Shown here: positions 26,291 through 40,100 of the stretch, piece after piece
Numbering within the stretch: position 1 is the first letter of the stretch
Layout: each line of letters starts with the position of its first letter
Assembly (NCBI GenBank): GCA_008711295.1
Contig: VUYV01000192.1
Span: forward strand, 1,629,514 to 1,693,513
Direction: 5' to 3'
From: Anarhynchus alexandrinus
Lineage: Eukaryota; Chordata; Aves; Charadriiformes; Charadriidae
DNA length: 64,000 bases
Made by a program: the position numbers and the translations under genes
The notes under the pieces: generated by a model
Databases searched by the model: none
What the model was told of the DNA's origin: nothing
What the model saw: the letters and a program-made list of their open reading frames with translations, nothing else

Positions 26291-29200
26291 CTTTTGTTTA
26301 CTATAATGCACTTTGAGCCAGACCCTGGGATCAATTTAATTCCCGGTCATGCAATTTACCTCTGAGTAAAAATGAATGAAAAATAAAAATGTTACCGTGA
26401 GCCTGGCAAGAGGGAGAGAGGGGTGACAGTCCAAAATCAGAAGCACCAACACTGTACAAGTTATCTCCCTTAGAACTCAACCTACCACTTTACTACTTGA
26501 ATCTTTTCTAGTGAGATTTAATTTAATTTTGAAGAACTTCAGGGCAGGTTAATGAAGGTCTACTCCTGTAATAGACACAAGGTGTTTAAAATGGGTCAGC
26601 CCAAAACCCTCGACAGACCATTGCAGTACTTCGGGACTTTAAAATCCTGAACCAGACTTTGTGTGTTAGCAACGCTTGGCCGTTCTTGCTCTTAGAACTG
26701 GTGTTATCAGTGGTCACCACTGAGTGCTGCAGTGTTCTCTCACACCCACCCGGGTGCTGGTCACGAGCACCAGGTACATCATATTGAAAGACAGCGTACT
26801 CCAGTGGGTTAACATAACTTGTACATAGTCAAGTTACATTTCTGTATGTATACTGGGATGTAAAACCACACAGAAGTAGTTCAGAAAAGGTAGAAGAGGA
26901 AAAATACAAATATATGCAAGCAGAACTGTCTCTGAAGTAGTATATATGCAAATGCGGGATCAGAACTCATACTGAAGCTGTCTTTAAGAAAGAAAAAGGA
27001 AAATGAAAAACTGTCAGATCAACAATGTGACCACTTCCATTGGCACTCCTCAGGTGCCGTTAAAAAGTTTCCACTGGAGGTAGCTACAGTCATACAGCCA
27101 CCGACATATAGCTCCTAAGAGCTCCAATTGAAAAGGTGGTGTGTGCCTGTCAAACTCCACCTGAAGAGCAAACAGGCAGATGGTCAGGTCATGGGGAAGA
27201 GTGAAAAACGAAAGAGAACTTTTAGGTTTTGGGGAAAAAAAAAAAAGTTTTTTTATATATGAATATATGTGCCTGGCAAAAAGTTAGCACTTAAAAACCT
27301 GTATAATTGCATGCATTATATTTGTGGAAGTGTCTTATTGCCACTGCATTGCTATTAAAATGCAAAACAAGTGCAAGCGTGTCATGTTTATTAAACCACT
27401 AAAAAAATGTTCTGACAGTGTTATGACTTTGGTTTCAAAAGCATAGAAATGGGCAGGGAAAAGAAGGGGGAGGAATCAGAAACCAAATTCTCAGTTTGCG
27501 CTGTTGTGCCTAGTTATTGGAACATATAGGGTGGATTATATAGTCCTTTGTGATGTCTGCAGTAATAATCTTAACGTTTTAGAGTAAATGATCTCAAAGT
27601 GCATTGCAAATTTAACAGTTTGATATCAGACTTAAGCACAAGATGACTAAAGCTATATCTGAGGTTTTCTTGGGAAAAGGTTTACAGCAGGGAAGAATAC
27701 GTTTGGTTTTCCCCTAAGAAACTGCAAAGGAATCATAGGTGTGCAGGATGTAATTATGCAGACTGAAATTAGGCCAGTTCACTATAGCTAATTCCTTGCC
27801 TTTTATAAAAGTGCCACAGGATCTTTAATGCCACAGATGATTAGGTTGTCAGCTTTAGGTATCATCTGCAAGTTGGCAGCTCTAGTAGCTTACCCAGCAG
27901 TGTGTCCAGTTTTCAGAGCATAGGGATAAATCCTGGCAGGGCAACATGCAGCATCTCTTCTCAGTTCTTCGTGACCCCATGTTCCACATCAGTGGAGCTG
28001 TAGATCCAGTGCCTTCTCATTCATGCTTTCAGCTTAAAGTTCCCATTTATTAAATCAGCCCTTCCATCATCATCATTTATGTCCTATTCATACATCATTT
28101 CTATCTATTGTAATACCTCTTCTCAGGATTTAAATAACTCTGGCACCGAATAGCTTGTGCAATCTGAGCAAAGAGTCTTAAACTATCAGAATAGCTTTAT
28201 CTAAAACATACTTACAAACTAATGAAAGGAAAAATGTTATTTGTGTTCTTTTTGTGTTTTGTGAGTAAGAGTTATGCAGGAACAGAGATATTCATCACTG
28301 AGTACGTTCTGGCAATAGTCAGATGCAGCCCCAACAGATGAAGGAAGTTGCCATGACTTTGAAATGAACTCTCTCTGCAAGTCCTGGAAATGTTCCTCAC
28401 TGTCCACTTAATTACGTATCTTCAAATTTTGGATGATATCTAGGATATTGGCTAAAAGCTTGATAACATTGAACTTATCTTAACTTTTCGCTCTCTCCTC
28501 TAAATCCAAGTGTTAATTTTGTTCTTTTGCTAATACACCTTTCTGGGTGGAATACTTTACTGTTCTTTGGCTGTTTCTTTCACAAATCTTTAGGCAGTCA
28601 GATGTTGCCTGTCCAGCATCTTATCTAGGTTTTTAACTTGAAAAACTGTATTGCTACCATTTCTTTGCATCAGAACTGTTAGATGTTGTGCAACATCCCA
28701 AATTGCTCTGAGATCATGAGATAAAAATAGACCACTGGGAATACAGCACAGATTTAAGCCAGTAACCACACATAATTCTTGCACTCCAAAGTGCATTGCA
28801 GATGCACTTTTTGAGAGAATGTGTAAAAAAAGATGTTTTCAAACTAAAGCTAGGCTCATACTTGGAAACTCCTCTTCAAAAAGCAAAAGTCTGCTACGCT
28901 GGTGGACTTGTGCTAGAAAGGAATCAACAAATACGACTGATGTCCAAGAGGAGCTCCAGCTGTGTCAACAGGCTTTCTCCTTCAAGTCCCCCCTTTTCCT
29001 CAACAGCTCAAGGAGAGCTGAGAGAGGGATGGTTCTGCCCATTGCAAGCAGTGATAGAGGGCACTTTAATTCATGTTTTCTCAGGCCCCTGTGCAGCCGA
29101 GGTGCAGTTCCATATATATGTCTTCCTCTCCTTGTGTACATCTAAAGATGTCATCCAGAATCCTGCTGAAAAAAGTGAAATGGGAAGCACTGACATCTAT

Positions 29201-32124
29201 ATTCCTTGATATAATGTGTAATGACGCAACTCTGTTGCATGAGCTATGGCAAGCCTTTGCTTATGGTAGGTGTGGAAAAAGGGAATGAGGAGCAACTGGT
29301 ATTTAGGCACATTTTAGAATGACATTAAAGTTTTGTTTCATTTCAATTTCAAAGTGCATATTGCATGTCAGGTTTTGATGAATATACATTAAAGACGGGA
29401 ACATTTCATTCATACCTTTAGTGTTTTGAGCACAAATTTCAAATGGATCATCAGAAATGACTTTCCCAAACCTGTCAGTTTGTGGGCTTCTGACAATGCG
29501 GTTCTCAATCCATTTGAACCCCCTCTTTCTTTTCCTTGTACTCCCTTTTGCTGTGTGCTTCTCTGCATTCTGCAATGTATCCTTTATAAAATTGTACCCT
29601 TTTACCTTGCTGTCCTGTCTGAAGGTGGTTAATAGCATGTAGCAAGGCTGAGTCTGTGTGAAAGGGAGAACCCATTTCACAGCTTGCGGGCGGGACATAA
29701 GCATTTTTATTGCCTGTCTTTTCATCGTGCCTGGGAAAGGTGGTAACACTGGCTAAACCCAGTGCAGCTGCCACCTCGGCTCTCAACGTTGAAATGGCAC
29801 TAGTAGTACATTTAAGAGTATATGTAAGAACAAACCTGGTTTCTGGTGTTTAACTGTTTTTCAAAAGGGCAATAATTCATTCTTGCATTTCCTATAAAAA
29901 GTTGTGTCATAATGACTTAATCCAGACTGCACACATCTTCCTTCTGTGAGCGGTCTGGTCAGAGAAAGATGTTTTCAAATTCCTAAGTAAGGGTGCTCGG
30001 GATGGAGACTTGCTAGCACTGTTTTCTTTTTGCTGTAGGAGTTGCTGTGTCTGTGACTTGGTTTTGTGTGATAATTTAAGGACAGATGTAGAAACACTCC
30101 CTCCTTGGATCTCTGGAAGTAGGCTAGCAGTATTCAATCGTTATTACATTAGGATGATTCAAGGCTAAGAATACTGATGCCACCCTTCCCCCACGGCTCT
30201 CTGTAGACACACACAGCCACATGCACACAGGCGTGCACACAGAGTATTATCTCTGTTTGCCTTACTAATGTCATTGTGCAATATTCCATTTTCCTCTCTC
30301 TTCTTGTCCCCAGGGTCTGTAACAAACCCCTGCTGGACCTTTTATCCACCCACTAAGTCCAGATTAATTTATTATACTCCATCTAGTTTTTGAACTGTTC
30401 CTTCTAAATGTGTGATGGGGCTTAGGGCTGTGCAAAGGGGATTCAAGGATAAGGGGAGAAAACATCCTCAGGCTCTAGCTTACAGTGAAAGGTTGCGTTA
30501 CAGTATGAACACCTCTACTATTATTATGCGTAGCCATGGAAGATGATGCAGGAGGAATGACTGATTAGAGCTCATATTTAGCTAAATTAACATCTCAAGT
30601 CCATTTTTTTTTGTATAAATCTGAGTTCATCATAATCTAAAAGCAAATATTTGCCTTTAATATCTCTGATTTATGCATAGAATACAGTGTACTCTTCATT
30701 TCCTTCTTAATTATTATTATTTTTTTAAACAGCTTCCAGGCAGAAAGTCAAAGCCTGCTGTGTTTTATATTATACACTGCAACTCATTTTCCTGGGTTTT
30801 TTTTTAATAAAACATCTAATTAATCCATGTAATCTGAATACTTTCTGTTTAAACTCAATGTGCTAATAAAAAGAACTGAACAAAAATGTAGCTAATTTGT
30901 TTTACCTGTGAAAGTAATAGCTAGGTAAAAAATACATAGAGATAAAAACTTGAATAGTTTATGCCTAGTATGTGAATGCTGACTGAAAACAAATAATAAG
31001 GGTAACTACCAGTGGAAAATGTCTGAAAAAAAGTTCTTCGATGAAGTGGAAATTATGCTGCTAATTTTTGCCATCTCATTTTTGCTCATTGCATTACATA
31101 AGCTGGAACTGATGATCTTGCATTTGTACCAATAAAACTGCTATTTCTTTTCCATTTGCGGGAAGTCTCAATGTGAGCTTTTTACAGGATCCTGATAAAA
31201 AGAGAGCTTGAAAGATTCTTGCAACTCAGGCCTCTTTATCTTGGGTTGAACACAATAAATGACTAGTTATGTTAGAAGTTTCTTTTTCTTTATCTCTGTC
31301 CGACTCAGCATCTTCTCCTGGGGAGAATACAAACAAGAGGAACTGGAGCCAATCATATATTTAGAAATTAAGTGTGTAACTTCAGGTGGCAAATGTAATA
31401 AAGGAAAGGAATTAGAGAAGTGTGCTTTTTGATGAATTATCACCAGCACAATTTTTAATGGAATGTTTGTCAGGGTTTTCCATGAAATACCAGCAGCTCT
31501 TTAACATCTTTAAAATTATTACCTAGACAATTTCCAGTAATGATGAAGTTGAAAATCGATGTAGGAAATATTACCATAGTAAAAGTAAAAAGATGCCTCC
31601 AAATGGTAATGTACAAAACCTCACAAGGGAAAGCTTACTTGCCTAAGAAGCTTTCCCAGTAGAAATATTATAAATCATACATAAGTCAGAGTATGAATGA
31701 GAAAAAGAAAAATAACTGTCAAGATATAGTTTAGAATTGCTTAAAGTGTTCATGGTTTGGCACAGACAAATGCAAATAGAACACGTTTGTTAAGCCTGGT
31801 CAGCAGAAACATGGCATCTCACAGTATCTGGGTGGAAGCTTAGAAGTCCTATTTTTTTAAAAAATGCATTAGATCCATTTCTCTGCACTCTTTTGCATCT
31901 GCACCAAAATCAGTCAAAAAACATCACTGTCAAGTGGCTGTATAGAGGCATGGAGAGTCAGACCCGTTTTTTTCCAGGAAATCTCACCTTCGAGGCAACG
32001 TGGCTTTTGCAGCGTGGTCTTGGTTTTACCTATTTTTGCAATTGAGCCCACCGAGACAAAAAAGGATACGTGGCTTCCCCTCTGGCACAGAGTTGGCCAT
32101 TCACATTTAGAGCCCAGCATGAAG
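26291..32124. other. Non-coding AT-rich DNA
   Basis: Frames at 28796-29209 (plus, 137 codons) and 29303-29749 (minus, 148 codons) have no recognisable domains. The hairpin at 31627 is listed separately. Confidence 0.55.
31627..31657. repeat. Short hairpin-forming inverted repeat
   Basis: GGGAAAGCTT (31627-31636) and AAGCTTTCCC (31648-31657) are perfect reverse complements. Inside, CTT and AAG add three pairs after a one-base bulge, around a GCCT loop. Compact and stable, but with no T-run following to suggest an RNA polymerase III terminator. Confidence 0.8.
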
Positions 32125-32195
32125 TCTCAGCCCTGTTGTACCAGTGGCAAAATTCCAAATGACTTAAATAGGAGCAGCAGCCTTCTGATCCCCCC
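32125..32195. repeat. Probable ancient dispersed repeat remnant
   Basis: 'TCAGCCCTGTTGTACCAGTGGCAAAATTCCAAATGACTTAAATAGGAGCAG' (32126-32176) resembles one half and the centre of the same old repeat class ('ACTCCCATTGACTT.AATGGGAG'), ending in TCTGATCCCCC. The palindrome is weak here, so the assignment is tentative. Confidence 0.35.
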
Positions 32196-35032
32196 TGTTT
32201 CGCTGACTACAAGATACCATTTGTTCTTGGCAGTGACTATTTACACTGCAAATACAAATGTGCACATTTTAAAATACCCAGGAATCTCAATGTTACCAAA
32301 TTAGTCAAATTTTTTTCTTGATCTAATTTGAAATAAGGATGAGGAATATAATCGTTGATACCATACTGTGGCTTCATTCCTATTATACCCAGGATCACTT
32401 TGTCTTTGTATTGTACAGAACAGTAACAAGAAGATTGTCTCCATCCTTCTTCCAGAGTTTTATAAATTATATGCTGAATGAGATACAGCAGGTGGCAAAA
32501 CAAGGATATGAGTGGCATGGGAAAATCAAATAACAATAAAATAAATAAAGTTTAGCAGAGAAGCTTGGGCTACATTTTCTCCACAAAACCACTCTCCTGG
32601 ATGGGAAGCTACTGGAGACATATACATTCTCCTTTGTAGGTACAAATGAGACCTGGAACATGGACGGCAACACAAATAATAATGCTTACTGCCTCAATTT
32701 CCCAAGAAATACATACATATTTGTACTGCAATGTTTTGTAATTAATGCTCAACTCAAAAAACATCCACAAGATTATAAAAGCAGCTAGTAGTGAGTGCTC
32801 CAGATGCCCAGATTAGTTTCTGTCACAGTTGAACCCAGAATGACTAATGTACCATTCCACTTAAAAGGAAAGCTTTCTAAAAGGTAGCAAAGAAAATAAA
32901 GATTTGCCGTCTAATTTAATTTTTAAATCACCACCAAATCGTGCACTTGTATTACGGAAACCTCATATAAGTATCTGCAAAAATCTTTTCTGTAGATACA
33001 TCCTTATTTCAATGTCACTATATCTTATCACTGGCTACTGGTTGCCTTCATCTCCAACATGTTTCATGGCAAAACTCTATTAAATCAAGTATTATATACT
33101 ACTCCTCAGCAGCCCTGTCCATGTCTAATTTTGGAATGCCTTAGTAATAACCGTCAATTTAAAATGAGTATCAATTTTAAAATGTATTTTTGGTATATAT
33201 CCATGGAAAAAAAAAGCATTAAAAAATCCCAATAGCACACTATGGAATGTTTTTACAACAGCAATGTCACCTTGTTAGTAGAAGCATGTTTACATGTGGA
33301 TTTGCGTCATGCGTGCAAATTAGCAGAATTTATGAGCAGGTGGGCTTATCATATTTTGATATTTTTCAAGCATTCCCTCTTCTAATTCTTTTTTAAATTA
33401 GGCTTTTCCTTCACCTTATAGATTATATCTGTAGTAGATTTTAACTACTGTGTAATAATATTGTATTGTCTTAGTACCAGTGATGACATCAAGCTTTAAA
33501 AAATTAATTAAACCCAGCTATTCCTAAACTGATGTATAATGTGCAATATTATTGTTGGTTTTGGGTAGACAGTTCAATTTTGTCCATCTGGCTGAAGGCA
33601 GGTGTCATTTTGCTAGGGAATTAAGAGGGGGAGGGAAGATGTAAAATAATAGGATAGAAGTTGACCTAAAATAGGGAGTTGGTAAGATCTCAGTCACCCA
33701 CCAAGGTGGCTCCACATGGAGCCTCCAGAAGAGATTGCAGATGACACCAGAATTGTCGTTCAAAAGGTTCATGTTTTAATTTACACAAGGACAGAGGGGT
33801 GAATATGAGGCTATTTACAAATTCAGCTGTGCCCTATTTCAGTCTGAGACAAAGTCACATTGCGTAAAGATAATGCTGTGTGCCTGATTCAGGTAATTTC
33901 TGACATGTCTCTCTTCTCGGCTTGCTTTGGTATAAAGCAAATGTCTTATCAGTGGTTTGGGTTGTGTGCTCTCTAACCATACCGCTTGACCAAGTACAAC
34001 AAAAGCTGGTAATTCTCCTACTATGAAAGGATATCCTCTTTTTATATGATGAGCAGGGTAGCAGAGCTTCCTGATCTTTAAAGCCCTGGAAGAACAGCTG
34101 GCCAAGGCTGTAAAATGGCACAGGTGCTGGGAATCAGCTAAGGTCTTAGTCCCAGTTGGCAGATTAAATAGGCTTCCTGCCGAGAAAGATGAGTGGGTTA
34201 TGTAGTGGGAGTGTTTGCAGAAGAGAAGGCATGGAAAGGCTCTATGGCTAGAGATTTCTGGGCTGCTGTAAAAAGCTGAGTATTGCTGCCTAGTTTGCAG
34301 AAGATAGGTGGTGTTGGCAGTTGTGTCCTATTCCTGAACTGAAAGTAACAGCTTATTCTAGAGGTTCTTTATGCCAGAACGCTGGTAGCTGTCACCCTGC
34401 ATGATGAGCTCCTGTGTGATGCTGTCTGCTCCTGATGTGCAAGGTAAAGGCATTCTTATTATTGATGTTAACCTGATGTTACCCTATCTTTGGGTAGCAT
34501 TGTCATTCTTCATCTGCAAAGGCGAAAATTCAGCTGCTTTCTTAAATCTTTGCTGGTATAGGAATTGTCTTTGGAAAAACAGAGAAAACTCTGACTGAGG
34601 TTGACCGTGGCCTACCTATTGCCTCTGTGTGCAGTGCTGCAGGTCTTCCCTGTGTGGTGAATTGTCTCTCCCTTTCTTGGAAAAGAAAAGAAATAAGGGA
34701 AATCCTAAAATATATTGAGTTCCCTTGATTTCAGGTGGAAGTGCACATGTGAGAGTCATTATATAACAGGACTTCAAAAGTGTAGTTTTGGAAAAAACAT
34801 AACCTGTCTATCTTTCTGATTTCACTAGAAAAAAAATAGTGTTGCCTTTAAACTTACAGATTGACCTTTACTTACTTTTATATTTACCTTTACTTATGTT
34901 GATTTGGGTCTCTGTCTACTACTAGCACTTTTGACAGCAGTATGAGTCTTTTGGAGTCAAGCACCAGTATCAGACAATCACATTCCTGAAGAAGTAGTAA
35001 AGTTAAACTGTTGAGCAGTGTTTTTAGTATTT
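32196..35032. other. Non-coding AT-rich DNA
   Basis: Two overlapping 88-codon minus-strand frames at 33839-34121 are unsupported. A weak trace of the palindromic repeat class may lie at 34722-34760, just upstream of the CR1. Confidence 0.5.
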
Positions 35033-35628
35033 TTAGCATCAAAAGCATCATGGCCAGCAGGTCAAGGGAGGTGATTCTGCCCCTCTATTCCGCTCTGGTG
35101 AGACCCCCACCTAGAGCCCTGTGTCCAGCTCTGGGGCACCAACATAAGAAAGACATGGACCTGTTGGAGCGGGCCCAGAGGAGGGTCACGAAGATGATCC
35201 GAGGGCTGGAGCACCTCTCCTATGAAGACAGGCTGAGAGAGTTGGGGTTGTTCAGCCTGGAGAAGAGAAGGCTCTGTGGAGACCTTTTTGTGGACTTTCA
35301 GTACCTAAAGGGGGCCTACAGCAAAGCTGGGGACAGACTCTTTAGCAGGGCCTGTTGCAATAGAACAAGGGGTCATGGTTTTAGACTAAAAGAGGGAAGA
35401 CTTAGACTAGATATAAGGAAGAAATTGTTTATGCTGAGGGTGGTGCAACGCTGGCACGGGTTGCCCAGAGAAGTGGTAGAGGTGCATAACTGTTCAAGGT
35501 CCGGTTGGATGGGGCTCTGAGCAACCTGATGTAGTTGAAAATGTCCCCGCTTATTGCAGTGGGGTTGGGACTAGATGACCTTTAAAGGTCCCTTTCAACC
35601 CAAACTATTCTATGATTTTTGTATGATT
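35033..35628 (+). mobile_element. CR1 LINE, 5'-truncated 3' end (end of the pol frame plus 3' UTR)
   Basis: This is the 3' portion of a chicken-repeat-1 (CR1) non-LTR retrotransposon. A frame open from about 35011 to 35520 encodes the C-terminal part of the CR1 endonuclease/reverse-transcriptase protein; the blocks REVILPLYSALVRP, HKKDM, TKMIRGLEHL, RLRELGLFSLEKRRL and RLDIRKK are seen directly and are characteristic of the family. The reverse-transcriptase catalytic core lies upstream of this part and is absent, so the copy is 5'-truncated, as most CR1 insertions are. After the stop comes the short 3' UTR (35521-35628), ending in the typical CR1 tail with an ATTCTATG unit and about one degenerate further copy. 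Compared with the family as I remember it, one extra base near 35107 and one missing base near 35138 shift about 11 codons out of frame and then restore it. It cannot move on its own. Family assignment is firm; the subfamily is not determined. Confidence 0.95.
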
Positions 35629-36954
35629 AAAATGGGGCTGCTGTATCTTTTCTGTTATACTCCTTGGCGTGGGTCCGTCTCCCTTTGAGTGGGGGAACCA
35701 GATCAGTAGAGGAAAGACTTCAGGAGAGCTCTCTGATAAAAGTCGTGAGACAAGGAGGGTGCTATTGTGGGTGAGGATTGTTTTTGGTTTTTTCTCCCCA
35801 TTGATGCAGATGAGTTCATGTGGCAACACTTTCATTTTAGGAATTCAAATTTAAATACTTCTGTTTCTTTAGGTTATTCTGCTCTTGTTAAGAACTGAGG
35901 CTCAGTCTTAGGCCGAGGCTATGAATTTATTTATGACTTTGATCTGCTTTCAGCCCCAGTTCATTCAGAGTTGAACTGATGATTGCATGCAGACTACACC
36001 TTTTTATTTCAGCTAACAATCTGAATTTGAGTTTTATAATGCAATGAGAAGTAGATTATATTTGAAGCCTTCGATAAATATTTACTAAATGTTTGCCATT
36101 TGTGTGGGTAGAAAGGCCCTGGAAGAAACCACTGAGATGAGCACAAAAGTTGTAGTGCACAACACTGAATGAAGACTAAGCAAAACTATTTTAGTAGACA
36201 AATCTGTGCATCAGTTTGAAAGGAAAAATCTTAAGACAGTCATCCAGTCCGATTAACAATCCTAACATAATGAATATTCTCCTACTCTTTCTTACATAAA
36301 ACTTTCTGAAACTGATAGGAGTCACACAACCCAAAACTCCTCAGAGTTTACATCCAGGACCAACTGGACAGATACCTTTAGGGAGGATTGCCGTTTGCTG
36401 ATGTGATGCTAGGGATAAACGCAGCTCCAGCAGCTATTTCTGACTAAACAGGAAATAGCCAAAGCCAGACCGGCTCCGTGCTTTGTTCTTCTGCAGCGTG
36501 TCACCTTTACTGAGGATAAAAGTGAGTCAGATATTGAATGTCATTGCTGAACTTACTTTTGTTTCTGTTAAAACAGAAATGCGTTTGTATAAAATGTAAA
36601 AATACATACATGCGCACACACGTACTATCTTTTAACATGTTTGAAGCTCTATTTTCAGAAGCCTCAAGTATACCTAATGTGAAATGTTGCAAAATAATCC
36701 TGTAAAGCATAGTTGTTTGCTAATAATAGATATTCTAGGCAAAGCTGTTTGAGGTGCTGCTTTACAGTCATCTGCTGAATTCAAAAATCCTTTACAAACA
36801 ACATTTTTACATTTCAAGGTAACAGTTAAATTATCTAGACTTAGCATATTACACTCAAAATTCTACTTTACACTGGTACAGGGAATACTTATTTTAAGCA
36901 CATCCAGAAAATACATATTTTAAATGATATTTTACAGTTCAGCGGTTTCTCTAA
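35629..36954. other. Non-coding DNA between CR1 and MIR
   Basis: Nothing recognisable. Confidence 0.55.
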
Positions 36955-37160
36955 CCTGAAGATCCCAAAGTGCTTCTCAGATGGAGGTGAAGTTAGCTTA
37001 AGAATAGTCCTGTGAGCACAATTATTTCCATTTTACATACAGAGAAAATGAGCAATGAAAACTGATGGTTTGTTCAAGGTTGCACGCAGGTGCTGGCAGT
37101 GAGAATAGAACCTGCACTTCTTGTCTCCCACTTCTGTGCTTTAACTATAAAGCCACTATT
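36955..37160 (-). mobile_element. MIR-type SINE, antisense
   Basis: Read on the plus strand this shows the usual antisense MIR order: 'AAAGTGCTTCTCA' (36967-36979), 'CCTGTGAGCACAATTATTTCCATTTTACA' (37009-37037), an eroded 'AGAAAATGAG' block, 'GTTTGTTCAAGGTTGCACGCAGGTGCTGGCAG' (37069-37100), 'GAGAATAGAACCTGCACTTCTTGTCTCCCA' (37101-37130) and 'CTTCTGTGCTTTAACTATAAAGCCA' (37131-37155). These correspond to the antisense MIR blocks for 'CCATTTTACAGATGAGGAAAC', 'CAAGGTCACACAGCTAG', 'GGATTCGAACC' and 'TTCCACTACACCA'. Nearly full length, diverged, non-coding. A related CORE-SINE family cannot be excluded. Confidence 0.75.
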
Positions 37161-40100
37161 AGGCTTTCCACATAATCCTGTGATTGAGTAACTTTCATTA
37201 GATCAGTGGAGATTCAGGAATTCTGAGCTAATTAATGCTCGGGCACTTTTCAAACCCTCAGCTGCTCTTTACCTCTGATGGTTCCATAGGGTTCGATGAC
37301 TCGCGGTGATATGTCTCTGAAGAGACAACAAAGAAAGGCAAATAAAGGATGGGGATTCACTAACCTTGTCTGACAAAGGTAAGGGCTGGACTCAGAAACA
37401 TTTGCTTAGGTTTTATAGGCTTCTTATTCTTTTCAAACAGAGGGTGTGAAAGCTTCTAAGAGGAACCCTGTCATGTTAAAATCCGAGAATTAAAAAGTTC
37501 TTCCTTATCACCATCCTCCGTACTGCTCTGACACTGATTACAGTAAATCACCTGAATTCTCTTTTAAAACTATGCCTTTTCAATGAGATCAAGTGAAAAA
37601 CCACAATTCCTGTGTAAACCACAAGGACTCGAGTATTACAAATACTCTGCCAGCTGCACTTCTGCATAATTAGGGAGGGACATAAGCTGCTGCTCTTTGC
37701 TCTGGATCAATACCTCCCAGAAGTTTGGGTGAAGATGTCTTTGTTCAAGTTTGCAACACTGCTGATTGCAACTCACTGTATGTGGAGTTAACTGTTTAAA
37801 CTTTTCTGCTAGTAAGAAGATTAGTTGTGAAGACAATAGAGAGGCTAAGCTATTAACAGTGATGAATTTTGGAGCAGGTAATTTTTTCAGTCCAATTAAC
37901 AGCGCATGGCCTGTCAGTAATGTTTGGACATCAAGAGGCAGTAAGTTGCAACCAACCAGGAGGACTTAAGAACATTCATCATTAAACTGAAACATCATCT
38001 GAATTCTCACTGTTACTCTTGGTCTCTCTCCACATGGCAAAGGTTTGTATTTTGTTTACGTTTTACTCTGGTTATTTTGATATGTTCCAACAACCCAGAA
38101 GTGGGTCATCGTTAATAAATATGTAGGTACTCAATATAGGTAATTTAACATGTTAGAAACAAAATATACAAAACACAAGTTCCTTCTAAAACTATTTTGA
38201 TTTTTTTTTGTCAACTTGTAGTGCAGAATAGGAAGGCAATTTTTAGAAATACGATGTTTTGTGGACCTAGCCCTCTAAGTATGACTTTAAAACTATCAAT
38301 ATATACGCACCACTGCAGAAGCTGAATGCTTTGAATGGTTAAAAAAAAAAGAAATAATTTGCTCTTTAAAAATCTATGAGTAAATCAGTGTGAGGAACAC
38401 AGGGAGGAAGTAACTTTACAGTGTTAATAGGGCTTAATATATAAAGTATTAAGCACCACTGTAGCACTCATAAAACAACACGGCTAATGCTTAAACTTGT
38501 TTGACATTGGAGCCTTTTTACTACTTATATTCCAGCATATTTACAAATTGAGAAGAGGCTTGTTGAATCTTGTTCCGTGATAGACTTCTGAAGTATTCAG
38601 GCTGGTAGTTTTCAATTACTTCATCTTGGCTGAGAGTCAAAGCGGGCGGCAGAAGGGGAGGAAGGCATTCAGCTTGACCAGCTGAAACACAAGAGGATAC
38701 CGCATACTCTTAAAGGGGAAGAGCCCAAAGACTGGGCTCCTCTTGACATATGTCATTGACTATTAATAGAGGTTCATTATTTTGTGGATTTGTCGCAACT
38801 GGCTCTTAGGACAGGGTGTCTACATGCTTTACTAATTATCTCTAACCTGCTTGGAGGTTTATTGCCAATTTACATGCGTGGGGGAGGGGGCTGGGGAGAG
38901 AGATTCAGTAATATAAAAACACATGAGAGTTAATGCATTCATGCTTCCCTCAAGATCACCCTGTGCCATGACTTGACATGTCCATCTCTGTCCTAAATAA
39001 ACCTAACCTCTTGCATCCTTCACAAGCGACAGGAAAGCTGAACAATTTCCTCAAGATTACTTGAATTCCTTGGAATGATGTCAGTCATTGTGTTGAATTT
39101 TAGGATGTTTTTGAAGAATGAAATGATATACTTGTGATAAAGTCCTGATTTACTTATTTGATATGAAACGTGAATGTTTTCTGTTAGCATAGCCCACTTT
39201 GCAGCGTGTCAGGAAGCATTTCCCTAACAATCCATAAGGGAACATAAATCTCCTGTTGGAATACATATGAGTTTATTATACTCCTTGCCTTGAGGTTTGA
39301 AGTGACTTGTTTTCACATGGGAAGAGGGTGGGCAAAGCTCAGCGTGTAGGTGTCAGGGTAGTAACATTAGCCACCCATACCTAATCGGAGATGTCATGCC
39401 TGACTGTACTGTGCCGTCATGACTGCGGTGTCCGTGCTTTGTCATCATTAAGGGGGTGGCTGCTGTGGCAAGATACTTCTGTTCAGTGAATCAACTGTAA
39501 AATGAATGTTAGACTTCTGCAGGGGGAAGCATCGTGCCTCCTTCTGTGACTTCCCACCCCCGAACCTTTTCTTCCTTTGCTCCTCTGACATGCTGCAACA
39601 GCTTTATGAAAATCAAGGGCTTTAATTGTAAAACTACCACTTAATTGAAAACACACAGGATTTATTCAGTGCTCAGCTTCTAGACATCGCTTTATTTGGT
39701 ATTCCTCTCTTTTTTTCTTTTTTTTTTTCTTTTTCTTACTCCACCTTACCAAGCAAATGTTAATTTTAAACACATGCCACGTTGTTAAGGAGGCAAGTGT
39801 CGGCATCATAGTGAGCTTTAAATAAGTTGTTTCAAAACGTCTTCGCTACTTCAGTATTTCTTCTTCTCACACGTCTTCAGTGTTTCTTTTAGACAAGACT
39901 GGGTTCTTCAGTCAGCTTTAGCAAAGTAGCCCTAACAGGGAGAGCAGCAAGTTCCTCCTGCAGGACAGCGTTCTCCAGCCGTACCCAGCAGGAACCTGGT
40001 GCCCCCTTCCCAGAGCCAGCCGTAGGACAAAGGAGGGTTCTGCTGTACACAGTCTGCTGTGGCTTGAGGCTCCTGAGGACCTCATGTTTGCTCCTTGCAG

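Noticed and set aside
29303..29749. 148-codon minus-strand frame
   Set aside because: No domain; several overlapping frames on both strands suggest chance.
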